Assembly: GCA_964525525.1 (NCBI GenBank)
Contig: CAZGHD010000054.1
Span: 1-12,571 of the forward strand
Source: RGIG2161 sp964525525
GTDB taxonomy: Bacteria > Bacillota > Clostridia > Oscillospirales > CAG-272
Length of the DNA: 12,571 nt
Direction of reading: 5' to 3'
Shown: in pieces, positions 5,707 to 11,316 of the stretch
Layout: each line of letters opens with the position of its first letter
Position numbering within the stretch: the first letter of the stretch is position 1
The notes under the pieces: generated by a model
Told to the model about the DNA's origin: nothing
What the model saw: only the letters and a program-made list of their open reading frames with translations
Database searches by the model: none
Translations under genes and position numbers: made by a program

Positions 5707-6042
5707 ATGAAATGTTGTAATAAAGAAAATCTTATGATAATAAAGGAATATGACCCTATGCCAAAAAATCCGGACGGAAGTATCAGATGGTTTCTATATC
5801 GTTGGGATGATGGAAAAAAGGGGATACGTCGGTTGGTGCGTTGTCGTGTATGCGGTGCATTATACTTGGTGCAAGCATATCATCTACATAAATTTTCCGA
5901 GCAAAAAAGCACTCTGTTTGAAGACTATTACCTGGCGAAAGATGAGCAACAGGCAGATTATCTCAATAGAACCTATACTGGCATACAGTTAGAGCATACT
6001 TTAATTCCTGCTTTTCAAGTTCTTAATAAAACAGGAGTATAA
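5707..6042 (+). CDS. Hypothetical protein with paired cysteines
   Basis: A 111-residue soluble protein that I cannot assign to a named family. It has two cysteines at the N-terminus (MKCCNKEN, C3 and C4) and a CRVCG knuckle (C46, C49), which together could bind zinc; this favours the start at 5707. Between them is a PMPKNPDGSIRWFLYRWDDG segment rich in aromatic residues, and the C-terminal half has YLVQAYHLHKF, LFEDYYLAKDEQQADYLN and YTGIQLE. There is no signal peptide or membrane segment. The ribosome binding site (AGGAG) is about 12 bases from the ATG, a little long. The gene is AT-rich and sits between azlD and the restriction-modification island, with its own consensus promoter. A small accessory or immunity-type protein is conceivable, but nothing proves it. 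Confidence 0.72.
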   Translation: MKCCNKENLMIIKEYDPMPKNPDGSIRWFLYRWDDGKKGIRRLVRCRVCGALYLVQAYHLHKFSEQKSTLFEDYYLAKDEQQADYLNRTYTGIQLEHTLIPAFQVLNKTGV

Positions 6043-6082
6043 AGCCGCTCAACAAATTCCAACTTGTCGAACAGATAAAATT

Positions 6083-6124
6083 GAAAAGCGGAGGTTTTAA
6101 CACCTTATGAACAAATTTAAATAA
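6083..6124 (+). other. Gene-start-like remnant: ribosome binding site and five-codon ORF
   Basis: A good ribosome binding site (GCGGAGG, 6088-6094) is followed 12 bases later by ATG at 6107. The frame reads only MNKFK before a stop at 6122-6124, which already lies in the left arm of the island terminator. It looks like a gene cut off just after its start, perhaps by arrival of the restriction-modification island. The rest of 6043-6120 holds nothing else I can recognise. A chance arrangement is possible. Confidence 0.3.
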
Positions 6125-6168
6125 AATGCAAACGGACCGCCTTGAATAGAGGTCCGTTTACATTTTAT
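6121..6168. terminator. Bidirectional terminator at the left end of the restriction-modification island
   Basis: An 18-bp stem with one mismatch (6121-6138 against 6151-6168) around a 12-base loop; the core is AAACGGACC/GGTCCGTTT. The outer arms are ATAAAATG/CATTTTAT, so T-rich sequence follows on both strands. It overlaps the last codon and the stop of the minus-strand small ORF. It would end that transcript and any plus-strand transcript from 5707. Confidence 0.88.
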
Positions 6169-6407
6169 GCTTTATTGTTATTGTATTGATTATATAGTTT
6201 AACCGCTTTTTTGATTTGTGAGCGAACAGAGACAGACAACGCTTGATATTGTTGCTCTCGTTCCAGATAAAACAGATAAACTTCATCGTTATACCATTCA
6301 AGGATATTGTCTGCTCTCTTTACTCTTGAAATGGTATCACCGATAACTGCGTCGGAATAGGTAGTGTTTTCCTTTAACCACGATTTGAACAATTCTGTAT
6401 CTATCAT
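6165..6407 (-). CDS. Small helical protein coupled to the DNA methyltransferase
   Basis: An 80-residue protein when started at the ATG at 6407. That ATG overlaps the methyltransferase stop by one base (TAATG), so it is probably translated by reinitiation; a GTG two codons upstream is an alternative. It is charged and apparently all-helical, with segments like FKSWLKENTTYSDAVIGD, LEWYNDEVYLFYLERE and VRSQIKKAVKLYNQY. The pattern recalls the small helical N-terminal (core-binding, SAM-like) domain of tyrosine recombinases and similar DNA-binding bundles, but no catalytic residues follow. It lacks the helix-turn-helix pattern of R-M controller (C) proteins. Its location implies a job in the restriction-modification system, such as DNA binding or partner of one enzyme. 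Function unknown. Confidence 0.75.
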   Translation of the reverse strand: MIDTELFKSWLKENTTYSDAVIGDTISRVKRADNILEWYNDEVYLFYLEREQQYQALSVSVRSQIKKAVKLYNQYNNNKA

Positions 6408-7303
6408 TACCACTGTTCCCCCAATGTCAGTTTTACAGTTTCGGCAACATATTGAGCAAGATTTACAGGAACAGCATTGCCTATCATTTGTTCAACATCG
6501 GTCTTACTGCCCACCCATTTGAAATTTTTAGGGAATGTCTGAATTAAAGCACGTTCCGCAGTTGTCAGCGGATGGAGAGTATCAGAAACGGCGCAAGCGT
6601 CGTTTGGGTGTCCGGGATAACCTTTCGGAACAGGTCTGTTTACACCTCTCATTGTCGGTGCTGGTTCATCAATGGAAAACACGGCTCGTCTGCTATAATT
6701 GCGAGGATGACGGTAATAATACTCAAAACCAAGCGAGTCTCCGAAATACTCTCGCAAGGTCATGGAGTGGTCTGAAAATCTACTCTCAAACATATCCATA
6801 GCAAAACCATCTTCTTTTCCTTGCATACCAAAGCAGATAAATCTCTTTCGTTTTTGCGGTGTTCCGCATAAGCTTGCATCAAGCACTATTTCAGTTAAAC
6901 CGTATCCTGCATTTTTGAAAATTTTACGTGCCGACGCATAGGCATTGCTGTTTCTCGCTCTATCCACATTTTCCATAACAAAGCAAATTGGACGAACTTT
7001 GCTGACAATTTCTGCAAATGCATCCGTTAAAATCGCTCGTCCTGCTTCGATTCTTTTTCCTGCATGAGAAAAGTCCTGACACGGTGGACCTCCGATAATC
7101 ATATCGGGTGCATATTCTTTTATGACCTCAACAGCATTCACTGTGTCGGATAAGTCCATTTTGATAACTGGATGAGTGAAATTTTCCTCATAGCATTTTA
7201 TCGCTACATCCCACCACTCAAAGGCAGCGACAATTTCAAAACCTTGTTTTTGAAATCCGAGCGATAAACCACCACATCCCGAAAATAAATCGACAATTTT
7301 CAT
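6407..7303 (-). CDS. Type II DNA (cytosine-5-)-methyltransferase
   Basis: A 298-residue m5C methyltransferase that transfers a methyl group from S-adenosylmethionine to C5 of cytosine, protecting host DNA from the divergent endonuclease. Motifs appear in order: I, DLFSGCGGLSLGF (5-17); IV, GGPPCQDFSHAGKR with catalytic C75; VI, MENV (110-113); VIII, QKRKRF (150-155); then a short target-recognition region (about 160-250) and IX/X ending in IGNAVPVNLAQ (274-284). The ATG at 7303 has GGGAAG upstream and places motif I at the very N-terminus. The in-frame extension to 7396 lies above the predicted transcription start. There is no N-terminal helix-turn-helix extension of the kind that makes some m5C enzymes autorepressors. 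It is compact for the class, and the pairing with a HindVP-type nuclease suggests GRCGYC specificity (inference). Confidence 0.96.
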   Translation of the reverse strand: MKIVDLFSGCGGLSLGFQKQGFEIVAAFEWWDVAIKCYEENFTHPVIKMDLSDTVNAVEVIKEYAPDMIIGGPPCQDFSHAGKRIEAGRAILTDAFAEIVSKVRPICFVMENVDRARNSNAYASARKIFKNAGYGLTEIVLDASLCGTPQKRKRFICFGMQGKEDGFAMDMFESRFSDHSMTLREYFGDSLGFEYYYRHPRNYSRRAVFSIDEPAPTMRGVNRPVPKGYPGHPNDACAVSDTLHPLTTAERALIQTFPKNFKWVGSKTDVEQMIGNAVPVNLAQYVAETVKLTLGEQW

Positions 7304-7326
7304 TTGAGAGCTTCCCTTTCTCAAAA

Positions 7327-7377
7327 ATATGTGGTATAATAAAATATATAATGCGATAGTTATACCTATCCACATAT
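7327..7377. promoter_or_regulatory. Inverted repeat linking the two R-M promoters
   Basis: Perfect 8-bp arms, ATATGTGG (7327-7334) and CCACATAT (7370-7377), are separated by 35 bases. The left arm runs into the plus-strand -10 (GTGG-TATAAT); the right arm covers the predicted start of the methyltransferase transcript. A dimeric regulator bound to both arms could affect both promoters. Confidence 0.5.
7332..7340 (+). promoter_or_regulatory. Extended -10 promoter of the restriction endonuclease gene
   Basis: TGGTATAAT, with the -10 hexamer at 7335-7340; there is no good -35 at the expected place (TTCCCT). Transcription would start near 7347, giving a leader of about 96 bases that runs across the methyltransferase promoter. 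A weak -35 would fit low endonuclease expression. Confidence 0.6.
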
Positions 7378-7378
7378 C

Positions 7379-7407
7379 ATTATAGCACATTTTCAAGTCG
7401 GCGTCAA
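7379..7407 (-). promoter_or_regulatory. Sigma-A promoter of the methyltransferase gene
   Basis: On the minus strand: TTGACG (7402-7407), 17 bases ending in TGC, TATAAT (7379-7384), an extended -10. The start is near 7372, about 69 bases before the ATG. It looks stronger than the opposing endonuclease promoter. Its -35 overlaps a GGCGTC sequence. Confidence 0.85.
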
Positions 7408-7421
7408 TAGTTTGACGTCAA
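7400..7421. promoter_or_regulatory. Paired GRCGYC sites and palindrome at the methyltransferase -35
   Basis: GGCGTC (7400-7405) and GACGTC (7414-7419) both match GRCGYC, the site known for HindVP. The second sits inside a 10-bp perfect palindrome, TTGACGTCAA (7412-7421). The sequence CGTCAA-TAGT-TTGACG also forms an inverted repeat. If the island recognises GRCGYC, its own methylation state would mark its control region. Confidence 0.6.
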
Positions 7422-7442
7422 TTTGTGGAAAGGAATTTTTTT

Positions 7443-8495
7443 ATGCCATCTGGATTGTTCGGTATTGAAAATTCAAATAGAACGGTAGATAGCCATTGGG
7501 GCAAGAATTGTTTTAATTCAAGTTTTCCAACTTCTACCGCTTGTTATATGCTTGCAAATAACATTCCTGCTATATACATACGACTTGACAACATAGATGG
7601 ACGACTCTGTGTTGTTGCTGATGAAATTCCAATCAATCAAGTTTTTAACTGTGGAGACAAACAACCGGGAGAACTGTATTTTAGTTTTGAATCGGTGTTT
7701 GAACCTTATCAGCAGTATTCTTTCGATGCCATTGACGGTATTGACCTTGTTGTGAAAGACACAGACGAAAATTTTCTCGCTCCGTTAGAAGTAAAACTGA
7801 CCGTTTTACCGACAGACCAAACAAGCAGACAGCCCGAGGATAAATGGGGATGTGAATTAGTTATCCGTTCAGCAACAACATCTTATTGTGCATTGGGTAT
7901 GTATGATTCTGTCAAAGAAAATGCCCATCATATCCGAGAAATTTTTGAGGAATCTTGTTCTTCCATTCAGATGTGGGACAACGATTTTGAAATGACACAC
8001 AAAATGCCTACTCTGTGCGAGAGCATTGATACATTCCAGAGAGAATACTACCAACATCAAAAACCACTGCTTATGCAGACCATTTGGAAAACACAAGGGA
8101 AGTCGCCGTTATTGGCAGACCAAGCATTTGATGTTGTGGTATGGAGTGATTATGCTTTTTCAAGATTGTTTATTGATGGCGCCGCCGAGATTGCAACCAC
8201 AATGAGCAGATCCATGAGAGCAACAGCTCGCCTTGCTCGTTGCATCTGGGAGTTGAGCAAATCTGGCAGAATCCGTATGGTTGACATATATCGTCAGATG
8301 GCATTTGGAAACCAGACAGATAAAGAATTTGCTATCGGCGGTTCTAAATGGAGACAGTATGTAACTGCTGATAGAATAGTAACACCGATATTACCGAAAA
8401 CGGTAGTCAATGAAATTATCGAAGAGGGATATATTGAGCGCTTGAGTCCAGAGCGAAGATTTGACCAGACATTATATTTCACTGTTCGCAGATAA
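7443..8495 (+). CDS. HindVP-family type II restriction endonuclease
   Basis: A 350-residue endonuclease when started at the ATG at 7443. That ATG is 8 bases after a GGAAAGGA site; an upstream in-frame GTG at 7425 overlaps the site and is less likely. The N-terminus (LFGIENSNR, then WGKNCFNSSFPTS at 19-31) matches what I know of the HindVP family. A PD-(D/E)XK core is visible as D101 (DGIDLVV) and E116-V-K118 (PLEVKLT). Further family-like segments are WKTQGKSPLLADQAFD and VVWSDYAFSRLF, with LSPERRFDQ near the C-terminus. It should make Mg-dependent double-strand cuts at unmethylated sites; HindVP cuts within GRCGYC, and whether this one does is inference. It diverges from the methyltransferase gene and is followed by a strong terminator. 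It is more AT-rich than the flanking chromosome. Confidence 0.88.
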   Translation: MPSGLFGIENSNRTVDSHWGKNCFNSSFPTSTACYMLANNIPAIYIRLDNIDGRLCVVADEIPINQVFNCGDKQPGELYFSFESVFEPYQQYSFDAIDGIDLVVKDTDENFLAPLEVKLTVLPTDQTSRQPEDKWGCELVIRSATTSYCALGMYDSVKENAHHIREIFEESCSSIQMWDNDFEMTHKMPTLCESIDTFQREYYQHQKPLLMQTIWKTQGKSPLLADQAFDVVVWSDYAFSRLFIDGAAEIATTMSRSMRATARLARCIWELSKSGRIRMVDIYRQMAFGNQTDKEFAIGGSKWRQYVTADRIVTPILPKTVVNEIIEEGYIERLSPERRFDQTLYFTVRR

Positions 8496-8499
8496 TCGA

Positions 8500-8525
8500 A
8501 AAGCGGAGGCAAACGCCTCCGCTTT
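8500..8525. terminator. Bidirectional terminator at the right end of the restriction-modification island
   Basis: A perfect 11-bp stem (8500-8510 with 8515-8525), AAAGCGGAGGC/GCCTCCGCTTT, with an AAAC loop. TTT-C-TTTA follows on the plus strand. It lies 4 bases after the endonuclease stop and also faces the rubrerythrin gene ending at 8547. Twelve bases, GAAAAGCGGAGG (8498-8509), recur at 6083-6094 on the other side of the island. Confidence 0.9.
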
Positions 8526-8546
8526 CTTTATGTTAGTAAACATTGA

Positions 8547-9092
8547 TTAGTTGAAGTATCTCTTGAGAAGTCCCTCAAATGCCTTGCCATGGCGGGCTTC
8601 GTCGCGAGCCATCTCGTGAACGGTGTCGTGGATAGCGTCAAGTCCTTCAGCCTTTGCGAGCTTAGCAAGCTCGGTCTTACCTGCGGTAGCGCCGTTCTCT
8701 GCTTCTACGCGCATCTCGAGGTTCTTTTTGGTGGAATCGGTAACAACTTCACCAAGAAGCTCTGCAAACTTTGCAGCGTGCTCTGCTTCCTCGTATGCTG
8801 CCTTCTCCCAGTAGAGGCCGATCTCGGGATAGCCTTCTCTGTGAGCAACTCTTGCCATTGCAAGATACATACCAACCTCGGTGCACTCACCTGTGAAGTT
8901 AGCACGGAGACCTTCGATGATCTCGGGGTTTACGCCTTTAGCGATACCAACGGTATGCTCTGCTGCCCAATCAAGAGCGTTTTCTTTAACTTCCTCAAAT
9001 TTAGCGGCAGGTGCTTTGCACTGAGGGCAAGCTTCGGGAGCTGCATCGCCTTCATGAACGTAACCGCAAACCAAACATCTGAACTTTTTCAT
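8547..9092 (-). CDS. Reverse rubrerythrin (rubredoxin domain first)
   Basis: A 181-residue rubrerythrin with reversed domain order. Residues 1-35 are a rubredoxin-like domain (CLVCG, C6/C9; CPQC, C22/C25) and 50-181 a four-helix diiron domain. Diiron ligands lie in GECTEVG (E69 or E72), the ExxH pair E102/H105 (EEAEH), EAENG (E130 or E132) and the ExxH pair E165/H168 (DEARH). Reverse rubrerythrins of clostridia reduce hydrogen peroxide, and in some species oxygen, with electrons from NAD(P)H through rubredoxin or flavoprotein partners. AAGGAGA precedes the ATG. The gene starts 35 bases after the Rrf2-type regulator ends, with no promoter visible in the gap, so it is probably expressed and controlled with it. 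The ferritin/rubredoxin cluster at the left of the window would be a natural functional partner. Confidence 0.95.
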   Translation of the reverse strand: MKKFRCLVCGYVHEGDAAPEACPQCKAPAAKFEEVKENALDWAAEHTVGIAKGVNPEIIEGLRANFTGECTEVGMYLAMARVAHREGYPEIGLYWEKAAYEEAEHAAKFAELLGEVVTDSTKKNLEMRVEAENGATAGKTELAKLAKAEGLDAIHDTVHEMARDEARHGKAFEGLLKRYFN

Positions 9093-9127
9093 AACAATTT
9101 CTCCTTCAATATGTAGAATTAATTTTT

Positions 9128-9568
9128 TTAGATTTTCGCGAGTATTTCTTTCGTGGTAAACTCGCCGCCGCAGACCATATCGAGCGTGACCGCGTCAAGC
9201 CTGTTTGCAACCATATCATTTATCTTGAGAAAGATACAGTGAAACACACATTCCGCTTTGTTGTCACCCGCGCGGGCGCACTCGTGATCGGACTCGATAC
9301 ATTTATTTATAGCAAACGGGCCGTCGATGAGCTCGATTATTTTTCGCATGGTAGTCTCTTTCGGATCGGCGCAAAATCTGTATCCGCCGCCGACGCCCTT
9401 CTGAGACTCAACAAGCTCTCCGATAAGCAGTTTACGGAGTATCTTGAGCGAAAATCGCTCCGGCACGTTGGTATTTTCCGCGATCGACTTTGCGTCCACG
9501 AATTTACCTGAGGAAGCCAGATAGTGCGCTATTCTGAGCGCGTAATCTGCTTCTTGAGTTATCCTCAT
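9128..9568 (-). CDS. Rrf2-family transcriptional regulator, probably Fe-S sensing
   Basis: A 146-residue Rrf2-type regulator with an N-terminal winged helix (MRITQEADYALRIAHYLA; recognition-helix region VPERFSLKILRKL; wing VGGGYRF). The segment of residues 90-111 has four cysteines (C90, C97, C107, C111) with nearby Asp and His, the place where Rrf2 proteins such as IscR and NsrR bind an Fe-S cluster. C66 and C133 are extra. Redox, NO or iron sensing is therefore likely. GGAGG lies 7 bases before the ATG. Its promoter holds a perfect 21-bp palindrome plus a second imperfect one at the start site, pointing to autoregulation and joint control of the rubrerythrin gene 35 bases downstream. Which signal it senses cannot be read from the sequence. 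Confidence 0.93.
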   Translation of the reverse strand: MRITQEADYALRIAHYLASSGKFVDAKSIAENTNVPERFSLKILRKLLIGELVESQKGVGGGYRFCADPKETTMRKIIELIDGPFAINKCIESDHECARAGDNKAECVFHCIFLKINDMVANRLDAVTLDMVCGGEFTTKEILAKI

Positions 9569-9586
9569 TTTTTATCCTCCAAACCA

Positions 9587-9605
9587 GTATACCTTTTTGG
9601 TACAC
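9587..9605. promoter_or_regulatory. Second operator-like dyad at the Rrf2 gene transcription start
   Basis: GTATACC-TTTTT-GGTACAC: 7-bp arms with one mismatch around a T5 spacer. It covers about +1 to +17 of the Rrf2 transcript. It could be a second, weaker binding site for the regulator. Confidence 0.5.
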
Positions 9606-9609
9606 ATTA

Positions 9610-9638
9610 ATAATACACTATTTTAGTGTATTTGTCAA
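9610..9638 (-). promoter_or_regulatory. Sigma-A promoter of the Rrf2-rubrerythrin operon
   Basis: On the minus strand: TTGACA (9633-9638), 17 bases, TATTAT (9610-9615). The start is near 9603. The whole spacer is filled by the 21-bp palindrome, so a bound regulator would block RNA polymerase. Confidence 0.88.
9612..9632. promoter_or_regulatory. Perfect 21-bp palindrome between -35 and -10 (likely Rrf2 operator)
   Basis: AATACACTA-TTT-TAGTGTATT: perfect 9-bp arms with a 3-base centre. Length and position fit a homodimeric Rrf2 regulator. Binding by the protein encoded directly downstream is inferred from proximity. Confidence 0.75.
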
Positions 9639-9656
9639 TAGGTTTTTATAAAAAAA

Positions 9657-9959
9657 TCAAAAATTTATTTGAAAAAATATCGAAATTCCGCAAAAAACGC
9701 AATAACTGAGTATACTTGCTGCCCAAACGGCTAAAAGCAGACCTCCGTGCTTGGTTTTGTGGCGTATCAGATAAAACGCGGACAGCACGCCGAGTCCGCC
9801 GCCGATTGCGCTGAGCAGTACGAACCGCTTTTCGGGAACTCTGCGTGCCTTGGTCTTTGAATGGATCTTGTCTATCGCGGTGATGATAAACGCCACCGAG
9901 GACAATATTATTACATAATATGGAAGATAAAGGTTATAATATTCCGCAAACTGTTTCAT
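9657..9959 (-). CDS. DUF1294 small membrane protein
   Basis: A 100-residue protein when started at the ATG at 9959, which overlaps the anti-sigma stop (ATGA). It has hydrophobic segments at about 12-28, 46-62 and 75-95, separated by basic stretches. The sequence DKIHSKTKARRVPEKRF, then GGGLGVLSAFYLIRHKTKH, is the signature of DUF1294 proteins, small membrane proteins of unknown function that in other bacteria are sometimes fused to nucleic-acid-binding domains. As the last gene of the dus-sigma-anti-sigma operon with coupled translation, it may belong to the envelope response or simply share its expression. No terminator hairpin is evident before the Rrf2 promoter. Confidence 0.87.
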   Translation of the reverse strand: MKQFAEYYNLYLPYYVIILSSVAFIITAIDKIHSKTKARRVPEKRFVLLSAIGGGLGVLSAFYLIRHKTKHGGLLLAVWAASILSYCVFCGISIFFQINF

Positions 9960-10714
9960 TCTTTTACCACTATAACGGCAAAATATTCCGCAGTGCTGAA
10001 TGCCGTACGGGTATATTTTATCTCGCAAATCTCATCTAATTCGGTTATTTTATCTCCATCTGATTTTCCAATATATAAAGTCCTATCGGGGATTTCATCC
10101 TTAAAACAGTCCTCAAGAACAAGCCCGATCTTATCAGCGCGGTTTTCGCTCACAAAATACAAAACGCTGACGTCATCGGGGAAAATTCCGCTGTACGGAC
10201 AATCGGAGTAGTCAAAATCAAGCAGCTCCGAAAAACGGTAGACGTCCATAGACGGATTATTTTCCTCCGGCATACTGCCGATAGTTGTTTCCGGCAATTC
10301 CGCCTCGGATTTATCATCTGCAGCACCTATACTTGTCGAGGTATTTACCATATTATCCTCACACTCGGGAGCCATCATATCCCCGTTTTTTTGATCAGAC
10401 AGCATAAAATTATAAGCCGTGAACACGCACAGGAGCATAGCCGCCGCAGACGCGGCACATATTTTTATGATTTTATTTATAGAGATACTTCGGCGCGGCT
10501 CTTTTTTCACGGCGGTCATCACCTTTTGAAGAAGTTCGTCCGGCGCTTCTTCGTGAAGCGACGGGAGCTCTGCCTTTATTTTTTTGATCTCATCAAATTC
10601 CGCCGCGCACTCGGGGCAGACTGCAAGATGTTCTTTTACCTGTGCCGGTATTTCGTCGTCATCAAGTCCGGCAATATCCCAAAGCCGCTCTCTAATTTTT
10701 TCGCAATCACTCAT
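9956..10714 (-). CDS. Zinc-finger anti-sigma factor
   Basis: A 252-residue membrane-anchored anti-sigma factor when started at the ATG at 10714, 8 bases after a strong AAAGGAGG site; the slightly longer frame begins inside that site. The cytosolic N-terminus carries a ZAS zinc motif: C4, then HLAVCPEC (H29, C33, C36). A single transmembrane helix lies at about 83-104 (ICAASAAAMLLCVFTAYNF), followed by a largely acidic extracytoplasmic domain of about 145 residues that I cannot assign. It is expected to hold the ECF sigma factor encoded directly upstream inactive until an envelope signal causes release. The gap to the sigma gene is 39 bases, and the downstream DUF1294 gene overlaps its stop. 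Confidence 0.9.
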   Translation of the reverse strand: MSDCEKIRERLWDIAGLDDDEIPAQVKEHLAVCPECAAEFDEIKKIKAELPSLHEEAPDELLQKVMTAVKKEPRRSISINKIIKICAASAAAMLLCVFTAYNFMLSDQKNGDMMAPECEDNMVNTSTSIGAADDKSEAELPETTIGSMPEENNPSMDVYRFSELLDFDYSDCPYSGIFPDDVSVLYFVSENRADKIGLVLEDCFKDEIPDRTLYIGKSDGDKITELDEICEIKYTRTAFSTAEYFAVIVVKE

Positions 10715-10753
10715 TTCCGGCACCTCCTTTTATATTAATAGACGGATAATTTC

Positions 10754-11308
10754 TCATTTTTGTTCCACCTCGCCAAGTAATTTTCGCAAAGCGGAACGCG
10801 CACGGTTTATCCTGCTCTTCACAGTTCCTGCCTCGATCGAGAGAAGTTCGGATATTTCCTCATAGGAATACCCTTCGATGTCTCTCAAAGTAATTATTTC
10901 TTTGTGTTCTAATGATAGCTGATTTAACGCATTTTTCAGCATTGAAGATCGTTCGGATTTGATTACTGTATCATCCGGAGAATCGCCCGACTCCACGTCG
11001 CCTACCTCGGAGAGTTCAAGAGTCGGCGCGGCAGAATTTTCTTTTTTAATATAATCTTTTGCGGCGTTTACCGTGATACGGTACATCCAAGTTGAAAAGC
11101 TACACTCAAACCTGAACTTTGGTAACGCGCGCCACGCTTTAATAAACGCTTCCTGCGATACGTCCAGTGCGTCCTCACGGTTTCCGCAAAGCCGTAACGC
11201 CACGTTATATACCAAATTCTGATGCTCTTTAACCAGTTTTTCAAAAGACAATTCATCACCGCGAGCCGCCTTTTGAATCAATGTTTTCATATCATCATTC
11301 ATATTCAT
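10754..11308 (-). CDS. ECF-type RNA polymerase sigma factor
   Basis: A 184-residue extracytoplasmic-function sigma factor of the RpoE/SigW type. Region 2 (about 22-90) contains NREDALDVSQEAFIKAWRAL and FSTWMYRITVNAAKDYIKK, for core binding and -10 recognition. A variable linker (91-122) leads to region 4 (about 125-178), with LSLEHKEIITLRDIEGYSY, EEISELL and the recognition helix GTVKSRINRARSALRK. No good ribosome binding site precedes the ATG at 11308, which lies 8 bases after the dus stop, so translation probably depends on reinitiation after dus. Internal ATG codons at 11302 and 11290 are possible alternatives. Its partner is the zinc-finger anti-sigma gene directly downstream. The regulon is unknown. 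Confidence 0.95.
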   Translation of the reverse strand: MNMNDDMKTLIQKAARGDELSFEKLVKEHQNLVYNVALRLCGNREDALDVSQEAFIKAWRALPKFRFECSFSTWMYRITVNAAKDYIKKENSAAPTLELSEVGDVESGDSPDDTVIKSERSSMLKNALNQLSLEHKEIITLRDIEGYSYEEISELLSIEAGTVKSRINRARSALRKLLGEVEQK

Positions 11309-11316
11309 CTTATCAC

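Noticed and set aside
6165..6413. Small ORF as an R-M controller (C) protein
   Set aside because: No helix-turn-helix pattern of the C-protein family is visible, and it lies downstream of the methyltransferase rather than before the nuclease. No C-box-like repeats were seen either.
7304..7396. 31-residue N-terminal extension of the methyltransferase
   Set aside because: It is hydrophobic, unlike any methyltransferase extension I know, has no ribosome binding site, and begins upstream of the predicted transcription start near 7372. The ATG at 7303 has a good site and starts at motif I.
7425..7442. GTG start at 7425 for the restriction endonuclease
   Set aside because: It overlaps the ribosome binding site that fits the ATG at 7443, and the family N-terminus begins at that ATG.
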